Of a stretch of DNA of 64,000 nucleotides, positions 36,127 through 45,276 are shown in pieces. Source of the DNA: Candidatus Colwellbacteria bacterium CG10_big_fil_rev_8_21_14_0_10_41_28 (lineage in GTDB: Bacteria; Patescibacteriota; Minisyncoccia; UBA6257; Colwellbacteraceae); assembly GCA_002773755.1 (NCBI GenBank), contig PFAG01000014.1, forward strand, positions 9,794-73,793. The letters run 5' to 3'. A program made the position numbers and the translations under genes. Under the pieces are notes generated by a model that did no database searches, was not told where the DNA came from, and saw only the letters and a program-made list of their open reading frames with translations. Each line of letters begins with the position of its first letter. The first letter of the stretch is position 1.

Positions 36127-36175
36127 CAAAGGGGGTTATCCCGGCTCCGGCTGAGATGGCCCCCTTTGGATTTTT
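36126..36175 (+). terminator. rnpB terminator
   Basis: CCAAAGGGGG (36126-36135) and CCCCCTTTGG (36160-36169) are perfect complements, with a CCGG-rich inner arm, followed by ATTTTT. Confidence 0.9.
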
Positions 36176-36202
36176 AGGACTTTGCTTTTATACTTTTAAA
36201 GT

Positions 36203-36952
36203 ATGTCAAAATATTACACCCCAAAAAGAAGCAGAAATATATATGAGCCTGGCTCAGAAGAACCATTTAAGTTAAGTAGGTCTAAGGTAGACATGTACCT
36301 AGAGTGTCCTAAATGTTTTTATATAGATAGACGTCTTGGAGTCGGCAGACCACCAGGATATCCTTTTAGTCTGAACTCAGCAGTCGATACACTCTTAAAG
36401 AAAGAGTTCGATACTCACAGAGCAGAGAAGAGCGCTCATCCACTAATGGAACAATATGGAGTTAACGCCATTCCATATCAGCACAAAGATATAGATGTTT
36501 GGAGAGAGAACTTTACTGGTGTCCAATATTACGATCCTGATCTTAATTTAACCCTTACTGGAGCCGTCGATGATGTGTGGGTTAACCCAAAGGGAGAGTT
36601 AATCGTTGTTGATTACAAGGCAACCTCAAAAGATGGAAAGGTATCCCTAGATGCAGAGTGGCAAATTGGCTATAAGAGGCAAATGGAGTTTTACCAATGG
36701 CTTCTTAGAAAGAACGGTTTTGATGTTTCAGACACGGGATACTTCGTATATGTAAATGGAAGAACCGATCTTGAAGCTTTTGATGGAAAACTAGAATTCG
36801 AAGTTGATCTAATCCCATACACAGGGAATGATTCTTGGATTGAACCAACTCTGAAAGAGATTAAAGAATGTCTGGATGGTGATGCCATCCCTAAATCCCA
36901 CGAAGATTGTGACTACTGCGGATACAGAGAAGCAGTAAATGACGTAACCTAG
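36203..36952 (+). CDS. PD-(D/E)XK (RecB/Cas4-like) nuclease family protein
   Basis: 249 aa. The nuclease core is GAVDDVW...ELIVVDYKATS (Asp and D-x-K motifs at about residues 115-140) with a later QMEFYQWLL helix. A CxxC pair near residues 35-38 (ECPKCFY) and another near 236-239 (CDYCGY) could bind an Fe-S cluster or zinc, as in Cas4/AddB nucleases. No CRISPR lies nearby, so DNA repair or a housekeeping role is likelier. TATACT (36189-36194) ends 8 nt before the ATG: leaderless. Convergent with the DHH gene by 4 nt. Confidence 0.85.
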   Translation: MSKYYTPKRSRNIYEPGSEEPFKLSRSKVDMYLECPKCFYIDRRLGVGRPPGYPFSLNSAVDTLLKKEFDTHRAEKSAHPLMEQYGVNAIPYQHKDIDVWRENFTGVQYYDPDLNLTLTGAVDDVWVNPKGELIVVDYKATSKDGKVSLDAEWQIGYKRQMEFYQWLLRKNGFDVSDTGYFVYVNGRTDLEAFDGKLEFEVDLIPYTGNDSWIEPTLKEIKECLDGDAIPKSHEDCDYCGYREAVNDVT

Positions 36953-37938
36953 TTTTCTAGAAGGTTACTTAGAACCTCTATCAGCTCCTCTTTAACCTCT
37001 GCTAAACTTTTATCCTCTACCACAAATGCGGCTGCTCTTTCGTGACCTCCGCCTCCAAAATGTTTCGCTGCTTTTTGAGCTACCGGAACATGTGCACGCA
37101 TAGAACACCTTATTAGCTCTCCCGTATCACTTAAGGTTGCAGCTACCTCAACTCCTTTAAGCCACTGAATGTCATAAACAATTAGGTCAGAGGGTCTTAG
37201 CCTGCTCTCATATTTATCCATCTCCTCCTTAGTTATCTGAACTATCCCTATAGTTCCATTTCTATACAACTCGATTCTATTAATCAGTTTTGCTTTATAT
37301 TTGATTAGATCTAGGTCATATCCAGCAGCTCTATCATGATTTCTCTTTATCTCATAGATACTGCTTCCTAGGGCCACTAACTCAGATACACTTCTTAAGT
37401 CTTTTTCTTTAACTCTTGGAATCGTCAAAAAGAGAGTGTCTAGCATAATGGAAGTCATTAACATATCTGCTATCTCTTTATCTATCTTCCAGCCCAGCTC
37501 TTTTGCTATATCAAAAACCATCTGTCCCGTTGCTGGAGCATCTGGGTCAATTATTTCTAAATCAGAGAAGGGGATTTTATTATCCTCTTCAGGAATATGG
37601 TGATCTATTATTACAAAAGGTCTCTCTTCAAATAGCTCTCTATATTCGTTAAGTGATATGTCTGCCTCTTTTAGTCCTCCTGCATCTACTAAGATGGCTA
37701 AATCGAAGTCTGTAGGGAATTGATCCGTAACCTTTTCTATATTAGGAACAAAAGACAGGTTCTCTTTAATCTTTTGAGAAGTGTAAACGATTGCCTCTTT
37801 TCCCATATCCTCAAAAATCCTCTTTAAAGCTAAAGCTGATGCAAGAGAGTCGGCATCAAGTTTATTAGGCTGAGGGAATACTATTTTTTTAGAATCTCTA
37901 AGTATCGTCTCTAACTTCTTCGATTTCTCGGTATACAT
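36949..37938 (-). CDS. DHH/DHHA1 family phosphoesterase
   Basis: 329 aa, of the NrnA/RecJ-like group that degrades nanoRNA, pAp or cyclic dinucleotides. N-terminal PNKLDADSLASALAL (DxD), VDAG, and the family hallmark IIDHH are visible; the DHHA1 substrate domain ends with GGGGHERAAAF. Exact substrate cannot be told. The start ATG overlaps the stop of the upstream gene (TAATG). Confidence 0.9.
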   Translation of the reverse strand: MYTEKSKKLETILRDSKKIVFPQPNKLDADSLASALALKRIFEDMGKEAIVYTSQKIKENLSFVPNIEKVTDQFPTDFDLAILVDAGGLKEADISLNEYRELFEERPFVIIDHHIPEEDNKIPFSDLEIIDPDAPATGQMVFDIAKELGWKIDKEIADMLMTSIMLDTLFLTIPRVKEKDLRSVSELVALGSSIYEIKRNHDRAAGYDLDLIKYKAKLINRIELYRNGTIGIVQITKEEMDKYESRLRPSDLIVYDIQWLKGVEVAATLSDTGELIRCSMRAHVPVAQKAAKHFGGGGHERAAAFVVEDKSLAEVKEELIEVLSNLLEN

Positions 37939-38450
37939 TACTTCTTAATCTTGTTAAGAATTTTGTAGGCGGATTCCTTAATCAGTTTTATCCCTTTGAA
38001 CTTCTTAGACTCATCTATCTTCTCAATTAACTTAAATGGGTGAAGGTTGTGATAGTTTCCAGTAATTGTACTCTCTACCTTTTTATCTAAAGGACTTGGG
38101 ATAGCTTTCTTAATATGATTCTTTATATGAGATGGAGTAAATAGATATACAGAAGCTATATCATTCTTTCCACTAATTTCGTTAAGATGCTTTTGAAGGA
38201 TTTTAATGAAATCATCTTCCAGCTTCTTCTTATTTTTTTCTAAAACAAAACCGGCGCCAATAGTTCTACCAAACATTCCTTTTTGCATAAAGCCCTCTTT
38301 ATCTGAATAGCTTTTCTCTTCAAGTTTGAAGTGGTCAATCTCATCAATATCTCCATCATGAGCTAGAAAAAATTTTGACTCTCTAGTCCCAGAAACGATC
38401 AATAGAGCTTTCTGATTTTTAAATTGAGATAAATCTTGAGATATATTCAT
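37938..38450 (-). CDS. Host-attachment / baeRF-like protein
   Basis: 170 aa. The N-terminal strand LLIVSGTRESKFFLAHDGDI and the later VYLFTPSHIKNHIKKAIP with ITGNYHNLHPFKLIEKI resemble the bacterial eRF1-domain family annotated as 'protein required for attachment to host cells' (PF10116-like), where the end usually reads KDLTxxPxxEI. This is a pattern match by eye. If right, it is a release-factor-fold RNA-binding protein of unknown role. It is in one operon with the DHH phosphoesterase. Confidence 0.55.
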   Translation of the reverse strand: MNISQDLSQFKNQKALLIVSGTRESKFFLAHDGDIDEIDHFKLEEKSYSDKEGFMQKGMFGRTIGAGFVLEKNKKKLEDDFIKILQKHLNEISGKNDIASVYLFTPSHIKNHIKKAIPSPLDKKVESTITGNYHNLHPFKLIEKIDESKKFKGIKLIKESAYKILNKIKK

Positions 38451-38556
38451 ACTTTTATATTAATAATTCCTTCTCTCAAAAGCAAAGTATCCCGGGTGAC
38501 TTTATGCCAAAATTACTCTTTGTTCTCCATAAGATCTTGGTGTAATATGTGTATAT

Positions 38557-38919
38557 ATGGTAAATCAAAATCATTCTCCGCTAACAGATATTCTAATCAC
38601 GTGGTTAGTCTCAAGTTTAGTCATCTTGGCTGCAGCATATATCCTACCCGGAGTAACGGTAGATACATTTTTGGCTGCGCTAGTAACAGCTATTGCCTTA
38701 GGAGTGGTTAACGCATTCTTAAAACCAGTTCTAATCCTCTTAACCCTACCTATAAACCTCCTCTCATTGGGACTATTTACCTTAGTTATAAATGCGGGAT
38801 TAATTATGCTAACTGCCATTATCGTCCCTGGATTTCAAGTAGATGGATTCCTTTGGGCACTACTTTTCGGAATAGTACTTTCGCTAACATCTGCTCTTCT
38901 ACCAAGTAGTAGGGGATAG
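38557..38919 (+). CDS. Membrane protein of phage-holin superfamily IV (PF04020-like)
   Basis: 120 aa with four membrane helices. GVVNAFLKPVLILLTLPINLLSLGLF-type sequence (key residues NAFLKPVL and LPINLLSLG) is the family signature; such proteins are widespread in bacteria with unknown function, despite the holin name. TGTAAT (38541-38546), part of an extended -10, lies 10 nt before the ATG. A terminator follows at 38941. Confidence 0.85.
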   Translation: MVNQNHSPLTDILITWLVSSLVILAAAYILPGVTVDTFLAALVTAIALGVVNAFLKPVLILLTLPINLLSLGLFTLVINAGLIMLTAIIVPGFQVDGFLWALLFGIVLSLTSALLPSSRG

Positions 38920-38940
38920 AGACTTTTTCTTTTGAGGTTG

Positions 38941-38966
38941 ATGGGGTTGCTTATACCCCATTTTTC
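38941..38966 (+). terminator. Terminator before tRNA-Gln
   Basis: ATGGGGT (38941-38947) pairs with ACCCCAT (38955-38961), followed by TTTT. Confidence 0.75.
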
Positions 38967-38987
38967 GTCTTAAATGGTTAAGGAATT

Positions 38988-39056
38988 GCCGGATGGTGTA
39001 ATGGTAGCACGCCAGGTTCTGGCCCTGGAAATTGGGGTTCGACTCCCTGTCCGGCA
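38988..39056 (+). tRNA. tRNA-Gln (anticodon CTG)
   Basis: Cloverleaf by eye: acceptor GCCGGAT/GTCCGGC, D-stem GTG/CAC, anticodon stem CCAGG/CCTGG with loop TTCTGGC (anticodon CTG), T-loop TTCGACT, discriminator A. The 3' CCA is not encoded (GCA follows). One base G-U at the acceptor end. Confidence 0.9.
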
Positions 39057-39134
39057 GCAAAATAGGGATTCCAAAGTAACAAAAGAGGCCCTATGAGAGA
39101 AGAGTGCACTGCACCCTTTTTTATTTTAAATATT

Positions 39135-40628
39135 ATGTCAGAGAAAGGAGAAGTAATAGCAAGATTCAATAATGTATCTTTCGAGTATAGCGCTAATAAG
39201 CCCATACTAAATGAGGTTAGCTTTAGTGTACGTTTGGGATCAAAGATGACACTTATGGGGCAAAATGGTGCTGGAAAGAGCACCTTATTCCAGCTTATTA
39301 CAGGAGAACTTGTCCCCGCTGAAGGAAATGTGACCCTAGTGCCAAGGCTCTCTATAGCAATCTCTCGTCAAGCTATTCTCCCTGGGGAACTTAATCTGAC
39401 AGTACGAGATTTCTTTCAAAAATGTTTTGTTGAAAAGGTGTATGACATTGATCCACGTATAGATAAAATTTTAGATGTAGTAAATCTACACGCACCCAAA
39501 GAAAAACTTATTAAAGATTTTTCTGGAGGGCAACAGGCACGACTTCTTTTAGCATCTGCTCTAATTCAAGATCCCGACTTGCTACTTCTTGATGAGCCAA
39601 CAAATAATTTGGATAAAGATGGTATTGCCCATCTGACACAGTTTCTGATTGACTATAAGAAAACAATCATCGTAATTTCTCACGATGCAGATTTTTTGAA
39701 TGCATTTACTGAAGGGGTGTTATATCTTGATGTTTTCACTAAGAAAATAGAGCGATATGCAGGTAACTATATAGACGTGGTAGATCAGATTTCAGCACGC
39801 GTAGAAAAAGAACGCAGAAAGAATGCGGCGCTTGAAAGACATATTCAAGAGAAGAAGGATAAGGCCAACTTCTTTGCGAATAAGGGGGGTCGCATGAGGA
39901 TCTTAGCTAAACGTATGCGTGAAAGTGCAGCAGAGGCAGAGGCTGAAAAAGTAGATGTGTGGCGTGAAGATAAGGCCATTCGAAACTTTAATATAGATGT
40001 TGGACAGAGCCACATTGGTGAAGTCTTGAACATAAAATCAATTTCCATTATTAAAGATCATAAACCAGTTAGATGTGTGGCTAACATCTCTTTAGTTAAG
40101 AAGAGGCATCTACTTCTTGTTGGGCCAAATGGAATCGGTAAAAGCACGCTACTCGAGCACCTAGCAAATGACACGGAGGAGGGAGCAAAAATCGCAAAGG
40201 GAGTAAGGGTTGGTTACTATCGACAAGACTTCTCAATGCTTAATCCCGAAGAGACTGTATATATGACCCTGAAGTCGGCAGGAGACGAATCGGACGAACA
40301 GAAACTGCGTAGTACTGCAGCGGGATTTCTTATCACAGACGACATTATGCGCACAAAGATAGGAAGCTTATCTGAGGGACAAAAAGGTCTCGTTGCATTT
40401 GCGCGGCTCGTATTGATTAAACCCAACTTACTTATATTGGATGAGCCTACAAATCATATAAACTTCCGTCATTTACCCGTTATCGCAAGAGCACTTGATC
40501 AATATGAGGGGGCGATGATTCTTGTCTCTCATGTACCAGAATTTGTTAAACAAATCCGCATTGATGAGACCCTTGATCTTGAACAACTGAAGCCAGCTAA
40601 GGAGCCTAAGAATAGTTTAAAAAACTAA
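39135..40628 (+). CDS. ABC-F family ATPase
   Basis: Soluble tandem ATPase acting on ribosomes (EttA/Uup/antibiotic-protection type), 497 aa. Two Walker A (GQNGAGKST, GPNGIGKST), two signature motifs (DFSGGQQARLLLA, SLSEGQKGLVAFA) and two Walker B with DEPTNN/DEPTNH. No membrane domain. Start at ATG 39135: TATTTT lies 7 nt upstream; an in-frame ATG at 39093 adds an unconserved leader. Arginine is mostly CGN here (CGT, CGC, CGA), unlike the AGA-rich neighbours, hinting at acquisition. Exact subfamily not resolved. Confidence 0.88.
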   Translation: MSEKGEVIARFNNVSFEYSANKPILNEVSFSVRLGSKMTLMGQNGAGKSTLFQLITGELVPAEGNVTLVPRLSIAISRQAILPGELNLTVRDFFQKCFVEKVYDIDPRIDKILDVVNLHAPKEKLIKDFSGGQQARLLLASALIQDPDLLLLDEPTNNLDKDGIAHLTQFLIDYKKTIIVISHDADFLNAFTEGVLYLDVFTKKIERYAGNYIDVVDQISARVEKERRKNAALERHIQEKKDKANFFANKGGRMRILAKRMRESAAEAEAEKVDVWREDKAIRNFNIDVGQSHIGEVLNIKSISIIKDHKPVRCVANISLVKKRHLLLVGPNGIGKSTLLEHLANDTEEGAKIAKGVRVGYYRQDFSMLNPEETVYMTLKSAGDESDEQKLRSTAAGFLITDDIMRTKIGSLSEGQKGLVAFARLVLIKPNLLILDEPTNHINFRHLPVIARALDQYEGAMILVSHVPEFVKQIRIDETLDLEQLKPAKEPKNSLKN

Positions 40629-40688
40629 AGAATACACTAAGAGTGATGGTACGCTCGAGGAACCCAGCAATCTGATATACTTTGATTA

Positions 40689-41936
40689 ATGGACACTAAG
40701 TCTATCACTCACGATATTACCTATCACCCCAATAAAAGGATGGATCTTTTTCGGGCCCTTGCCGTAGCTGAACAGGAAGCCATCTTCGAACACCTCTCTC
40801 CCCATGTACGTCAGAGCATTTTAGTTAACCTCAAGGACGGTGAGATGATTGATCTATTGGACCAAATGGATCTACAGCAAGCAGAGAATACTCTGGCTGT
40901 TCTAAAAGATGAGCGACGCAGGAAGAAGTTGATTAATAGGGTCAAAAGTGAGCTAAAAGAAAAGGCAGAGTATTTTTTACGATTCCACCCCAAAGCAGCA
41001 ATTTCACTTCTAAATTTCAACTACCTCCTTCTTGATGGTGGCACTAACATTAGCCATGCAGCAGATGCTATAGAAGAGCACTATAAGGAGATCGGCAAAC
41101 TCCCCGAAGTCTTAGTCCACGAGGACGGCAAGCTAGTTGGAGAGATTCCACCATCAGCTCTTATTCGTGAAAGCAACAACAAACTCGTTAAAAACTTTGT
41201 GAATCCAGTAAAGACCATCTCTTATCAGGCAGAGATTCAAGAGATTGCCGATCTTTTCAATAAAACCAAGCACAGCAAGCTGGCCGTCCTAGACAGAGAT
41301 GGAAGTGTCATCGGAATTATATACTCAGATGATGCCCTCGCTTTAATAGGGGATAGGTCAGCCAGATTTTTATACGACTTTGCTGGTGTTGCTGATGTGG
41401 AGCGTTCTTTTGATAGTGTGGGAAGTAAGGTAAAGAATCGCTACAAGTGGCTGATTATAAACCTAGGGACTGCTTTTTTGGCAGCATCTGTAGTGGGACT
41501 ATTCGAAAATACCCTTAGTCAGTTGGTAGTGCTCGCTATATATATGCCTGTTGTAGCGGGTATGGGAGGTAACGCGGCAACTCAAACATTGGCCATCATC
41601 GTGCGAGGCATAACAATTGGAGAGATAAGCCTAAAAAACAGCCTACCCGCTATATCAAGAGAGGTTGGAGCTGGATTAATAAATGGTGCTATCAATGGTT
41701 TAATAGTGGCCTTGGTCGCCACCTTCTGGAACGGGAGCGTCCTTTTGGGGCTTGTCCTAGGAGTTGCAATGATTGTGAATCTTGTTATCGCAGGCTTTTT
41801 CGGTGCTCTCATCCCTCTTGCCATGAAGGCTTTAGGAAAAGATCCAGCAACCTCAGCCACCATCTTCATAACTACAGCTACTGATGTTTTTGGATTTCTA
41901 GCTTTCCTAGGGTTAGCAACCATAGTTTTATTGTAA
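40689..41936 (+). CDS. mgtE: Magnesium transporter MgtE
   Basis: Mg2+ channel, 415 aa: N-terminal MgtE helical domain, paired CBS domains (about residues 125-240) and a five-helix membrane domain with MPVVAGMGGNAATQTLAIIVRG and TTATDVFGFLAFLGLA. TATACT (40676-40681, extended TGATATACT) lies 7 nt before the ATG, so leaderless. Confidence 0.95.
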   Translation: MDTKSITHDITYHPNKRMDLFRALAVAEQEAIFEHLSPHVRQSILVNLKDGEMIDLLDQMDLQQAENTLAVLKDERRRKKLINRVKSELKEKAEYFLRFHPKAAISLLNFNYLLLDGGTNISHAADAIEEHYKEIGKLPEVLVHEDGKLVGEIPPSALIRESNNKLVKNFVNPVKTISYQAEIQEIADLFNKTKHSKLAVLDRDGSVIGIIYSDDALALIGDRSARFLYDFAGVADVERSFDSVGSKVKNRYKWLIINLGTAFLAASVVGLFENTLSQLVVLAIYMPVVAGMGGNAATQTLAIIVRGITIGEISLKNSLPAISREVGAGLINGAINGLIVALVATFWNGSVLLGLVLGVAMIVNLVIAGFFGALIPLAMKALGKDPATSATIFITTATDVFGFLAFLGLATIVLL

Positions 41937-41989
41937 TTTCATCAAAGAATATAGCTAAATAAGAGAACTCCTGATATAGTTTATTGCTC

Positions 41990-43786
41990 ATGCCTCTAGT
42001 GCATGACTTTTTTTATAAAAACATGGGAATAAGAAACATAGCCATAATCGCCCACGTTGATCATGGGAAAACAACCATAACAGACGCTCTCATGCGCCAA
42101 ACTGGTGCAACCTCTGGTGAGTCAGTCAGCATGGATAGTAATGCGCTTGAAAAAGAGCGTGGGATCACCATATATGCCAAAAATGCATCTATGTTCTATA
42201 AAGACACAAAAATCAATATCGTTGACACTCCAGGGCACGCTGATTTTGGTTCTGAGGTTGAAAGAGTTCTCAGATCAATAGATTCAGTATTGTTAGTAGT
42301 TGATGCTAGTGAGGGACCAATGCCGCAAACTAAGTTTGTTCTAAAGAAATCTCTAGATATAGGGCTAAAACCACTTGTAGTTATTAATAAGATAGACAAT
42401 CCCGCAGCAAGACCTGAAGAAGTTCACGAAGAGGTGCTCGAACTCTTTATGGATCTTGGTGCGAGCGATGATCAGCTTAATTTTGAGACCGTATACACAA
42501 TTGGTAAAGATGGTATAGCTAAGAAAAAGCTTGATCAGGACTCTAAAGATATGACGCCTCTTCTTGATGCTATATTAGAAAATATCGAACCAGCTCCATC
42601 AGAATCGGGTAAAACCCTCTTAATGCAATCATTCAACCTAGATTATGATGACTATCTAGGTCGCCTTGCTATAGCTCGAATATACGAAGGAACCGTAAGA
42701 AGTAAGGATCAGCTATTTATTAAAAGAATAGATGGATCTGTCCAAAAAGGTACTGTTACTAAAATATTCACCTTCGAAGGCTTCACTAGAAGAGAGGTTG
42801 ATTCGGCTGCGGCAGGGGATATCGTGGTAATAGCAGGTTTCCCAGGTGTATATATTGGAGACACCATGACAACGGATGAATCCGCAGAGCTTCTCCCACA
42901 CATTGCCGTTGATGAACCAACCATCTCCCTAGCCTTCATGGTTAACAACTCTCCTTTCTCGGGCAGAGAAGGAAAGTTCGTCACAACCTCTCAGATAAAA
43001 GAAAGATTAGAAAAAGAGTTAGAAGTTAATGTTGGTATCAAAATAGATTTTTCTCAATCAGATCAATATACGGTATATGGTCGTGGAGAAATGCATATAG
43101 CCATTCTCCTTGAGAATATGCGTAGAGAAGGATATGAGCTTCAAGTCTCTCAACCGCACGTAATTCTAAAAGAAGAAGATGGAAAAACTCTTGAGCCATT
43201 TGAGGAGTTGATAGTAGATGTCCCCGAAGAACTCACAGGAACTGTAATTAAAAAGGTTTCTCAAAGAAAAGGTGTGCTAGCAGAAATAAAGAAGCTTCAA
43301 GTCGAATCTAGACTAATATTTGAAATCCCAACCAGAGGTCTTTTAGGTTTCCGCTCAGAACTATTAATAGATACACGCGGTGAAGGAGTAGCCTCATCAA
43401 GAGTAATGGGCTTCAAACCGCACGTGGGTGAAATCAACCGTCACGAAGTCGGTTCAATGGTATCGATGGCAACCGGCAAATCTTTGGGGTATTCGTTATT
43501 TAATCTTCAAAACAGAGGAATTTTATACATAGGACCAAACACAGAGGTCTATGAGGGTATGGTTATAGGAAATGTTAGTAAGGGAATAGATATGGCTGTT
43601 AATCCAACCAAAGGAAAACAGTTAACCAACATGAGGGCTTCTGGAAGTGATGATGCATTAATCCTGACACCACCATTAAAGTTAACCCTAGAAAGAGGAT
43701 TAGAGATAATTGCAGACGATGAGCTCCTAGAAATAACTCCTCAGGCAATAAGATTGAGAAAAAAGGTACTAAAACAAAGGGTTTAG
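41990..43786 (+). CDS. typA: GTPase TypA/BipA
   Basis: Ribosome-associated translational GTPase. G1 [10 protein letters not shown]2 [11 protein letters not shown]3 DTPGHADF, G4 NKID; C-terminal domain contains [12 protein letters not shown]. The start is ambiguous: TATAGT (41975-41980) ends 9 nt before ATG 41990, fitting the leaderless pattern, while ATG 42023 ([11 protein letters not shown]) begins right at the conserved domain. Near the start TCATGC (41988-41993) pairs with GCATGA (42001-42006), followed by CTTTTTTTT, a terminator-like hairpin that could cause early termination. Confidence 0.94.
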   Translation: MPLVHDFFYKNMGIRNIAIIAHVDHGKTTITDALMRQTGATSGESVSMDSNALEKERGITIYAKNASMFYKDTKINIVDTPGHADFGSEVERVLRSIDSVLLVVDASEGPMPQTKFVLKKSLDIGLKPLVVINKIDNPAARPEEVHEEVLELFMDLGASDDQLNFETVYTIGKDGIAKKKLDQDSKDMTPLLDAILENIEPAPSESGKTLLMQSFNLDYDDYLGRLAIARIYEGTVRSKDQLFIKRIDGSVQKGTVTKIFTFEGFTRREVDSAAAGDIVVIAGFPGVYIGDTMTTDESAELLPHIAVDEPTISLAFMVNNSPFSGREGKFVTTSQIKERLEKELEVNVGIKIDFSQSDQYTVYGRGEMHIAILLENMRREGYELQVSQPHVILKEEDGKTLEPFEELIVDVPEELTGTVIKKVSQRKGVLAEIKKLQVESRLIFEIPTRGLLGFRSELLIDTRGEGVASSRVMGFKPHVGEINRHEVGSMVSMATGKSLGYSLFNLQNRGILYIGPNTEVYEGMVIGNVSKGIDMAVNPTKGKQLTNMRASGSDDALILTPPLKLTLERGLEIIADDELLEITPQAIRLRKKVLKQRV

Positions 43787-43792
43787 AAACCC

Positions 43793-43826
43793 TTGACATA
43801 TATATAGCAGTTGCTATAATACACTC
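43793..43826 (+). promoter_or_regulatory. Strong promoter of small RNA copy 1
   Basis: TTGACA (43793-43798), 16-bp AT-rich spacer, TATAAT (43815-43820). Predicted +1 is G43827, the first base of a perfect hairpin. Confidence 0.85.
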
Positions 43827-43887
43827 GTTCATTAAAGACTCCGGTCTTTGATGGACATATGAAGAAATCGCCTCCGGGCGATTTTTT
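43827..43887 (+). ncRNA. Two-hairpin small RNA, copy 1
   Basis: About 61 nt. From its first base GTTCATTAAAGAC pairs with GTCTTTGATGGAC over 13 bp, with a TCCG tetraloop. After a short open linker (about ATATGAAG) comes the terminator AATCGCC-TCCG-GGCGATT plus T-run. The unit, including its promoter and 13 nt beyond the T-run, is repeated at 45555-45662 with five substitutions; the one in the stem turns a G-C into a G-U pair. An ATGAAG inside the linker could start a short peptide, but it would run through the terminator stem. Confidence 0.8.
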
Positions 43888-43908
43888 CACGTCTATAGAT
43901 CTCAGTTT

Positions 43909-44805
43909 CTAATCGAAGATACTAATTAGGTATTCATCTATACCCCTTTGGCTCATATCATAAAACCCGATCCCTTGTTTGTGTAATTCCTTAGCAAGCT
44001 CTACTCCGACAAACCTCCAATGCCAGGGTTCGAATATGTAATAGCTGTTGTCCTCTGAGTAGGATAGGACAAAGCCGTATTTATAAGCATTCTCTTGTAG
44101 CCATTGGTAGGCTTCTGTATCTCCAAATCCATTTAGACCTCCTCCCAAATTCTTAGTTGTGAAATCAATAGTTGTTCCAAGTTGGTGCTCTGAATATCCC
44201 TGATCAGCAGAGAAGGCATTGGCGCCACTGCCATATGTAATTGAGTAACCCGACTTAAGTGCTCCTTGAGTGCCATATGATCTATATGCAGAAACTATCC
44301 ACAAAGTAACCCCATCGTCAGCAGCATCTTTTATCACATCCTCTAAATAGGGAAGCACCTTAGCATGAACCTCTTTGGGCTTACTTTCATCATATAAATA
44401 GGTGAGGGGAATATTATCTAAATCTTCTGGTACGTAATGTTCATTCAAGAAATAAATCTTAGAATATTTCTGAAGAAGTTCTTCGTCTGTTTTGCTAAGC
44501 TTATCTAATATAAAAACTTGACCTGCGATATCTTCGAACTGGTTCCTAAGTTGGCCAACATATTCCTCCTTATCATTCAACTCTGCAGAAAGGTTTTCTT
44601 TCTCTTCTTTGGTTGTCTCTAGATTCTCAGTAGTTATACCAAGTTCGTCCTCTAGTTTAGCAACCCTGCTTCTTAAAGAGTCATTTTGAGTATCTAAATC
44701 AACATATTGGTAATATCCAAAACCAATAAAACCAAGCAATATGACTATCACTCCAATTAAGATTCCCATAGGAATAAACCTCTTTAGATTCTTAATATCT
44801 TTCAT
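43909..44805 (-). CDS. VanY-like D-Ala-D-Ala carboxypeptidase (M15B)
   Basis: Trims peptidoglycan stem peptides, 298 aa. One N-terminal membrane anchor, a coiled coil (about residues 40-95, rich in E/L/N) and an M15 domain with SAYRSYGTQ, SEHQLGTTIDF (His, Asp ligands) and EPWHWRFVG (His ligand). Start at ATG 44805: TAGAAT lies 7 nt upstream on the minus strand; the longer frame upstream is not conserved. Confidence 0.92.
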   Translation of the reverse strand: MKDIKNLKRFIPMGILIGVIVILLGFIGFGYYQYVDLDTQNDSLRSRVAKLEDELGITTENLETTKEEKENLSAELNDKEEYVGQLRNQFEDIAGQVFILDKLSKTDEELLQKYSKIYFLNEHYVPEDLDNIPLTYLYDESKPKEVHAKVLPYLEDVIKDAADDGVTLWIVSAYRSYGTQGALKSGYSITYGSGANAFSADQGYSEHQLGTTIDFTTKNLGGGLNGFGDTEAYQWLQENAYKYGFVLSYSEDNSYYIFEPWHWRFVGVELAKELHKQGIGFYDMSQRGIDEYLISIFD

Positions 44806-44881
44806 CAACCAAATTCTATCACAAACAGTTGTATAGATAATATTTTGTATAAGAACACGCACTCCCTTATAATAAAGACAG

Positions 44882-45271
44882 ATGAAGGGATATATAGACA
44901 ATATAGAAAAAGTCACTAAGGAAAATAACGCGTATAGAAAAGTTCTATATACGGGTAGATACAGTCAGCTAGTTGTAATGAGTCTTAAGCCAGGAGAAGA
45001 AATTGGTAATGAGGTTCATGGCCTAGACCAATTTATACGAATAGAGCAGGGGACTGCTAAAGTAATTTTTAACAATAAAGATGAGCATGAAGTATCGGAT
45101 GACTGGGCGATAGTTATTCCAGCCACAACCTGGCATAACGTAATTAATATTGGTGATAATGATTTAAAGCTCTATTCAATCTACTCACCCCCAGAGCATA
45201 AAGAAGGGACTGTTCACGAGAACAAAGAAGATGAACAAGAGGAGCACTTCGACGGAGAAACTACAGAATAG
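44882..45271 (+). CDS. Cupin-domain protein
   Basis: 129 aa single-domain cupin. Motif 1 around GEEIGNEVHGLDQFIRIEQG and motif 2 around IPATTWHNVINIGD (His) give a metal-binding barrel. Acidic C-terminal tail (EDEQEEHFDGE). Similar small cupins are often sugar isomerase-like or regulatory; substrate unknown. TATAAT (44868-44873) ends 8 nt before the ATG, leaderless. Followed by the secreted peptide gene, 5 nt away. Confidence 0.82.
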   Translation: MKGYIDNIEKVTKENNAYRKVLYTGRYSQLVVMSLKPGEEIGNEVHGLDQFIRIEQGTAKVIFNNKDEHEVSDDWAIVIPATTWHNVINIGDNDLKLYSIYSPPEHKEGTVHENKEDEQEEHFDGETTE

Positions 45272-45276
45272 CTAAA

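Noticed and set aside
36203..36952. Cas4 of a CRISPR system
   Set aside because: Nuclease and cysteine pairs resemble Cas4, but no repeat array or other cas gene is in the window.
38436..38711. Plus-strand 91-aa reading frame
   Set aside because: Overlaps the well-supported PF04020-like gene in another frame and shows no conserved features.
38557..38919. Prophage holin
   Set aside because: The family carries a holin name, but no phage genes surround it and such proteins are widespread as chromosomal membrane proteins.
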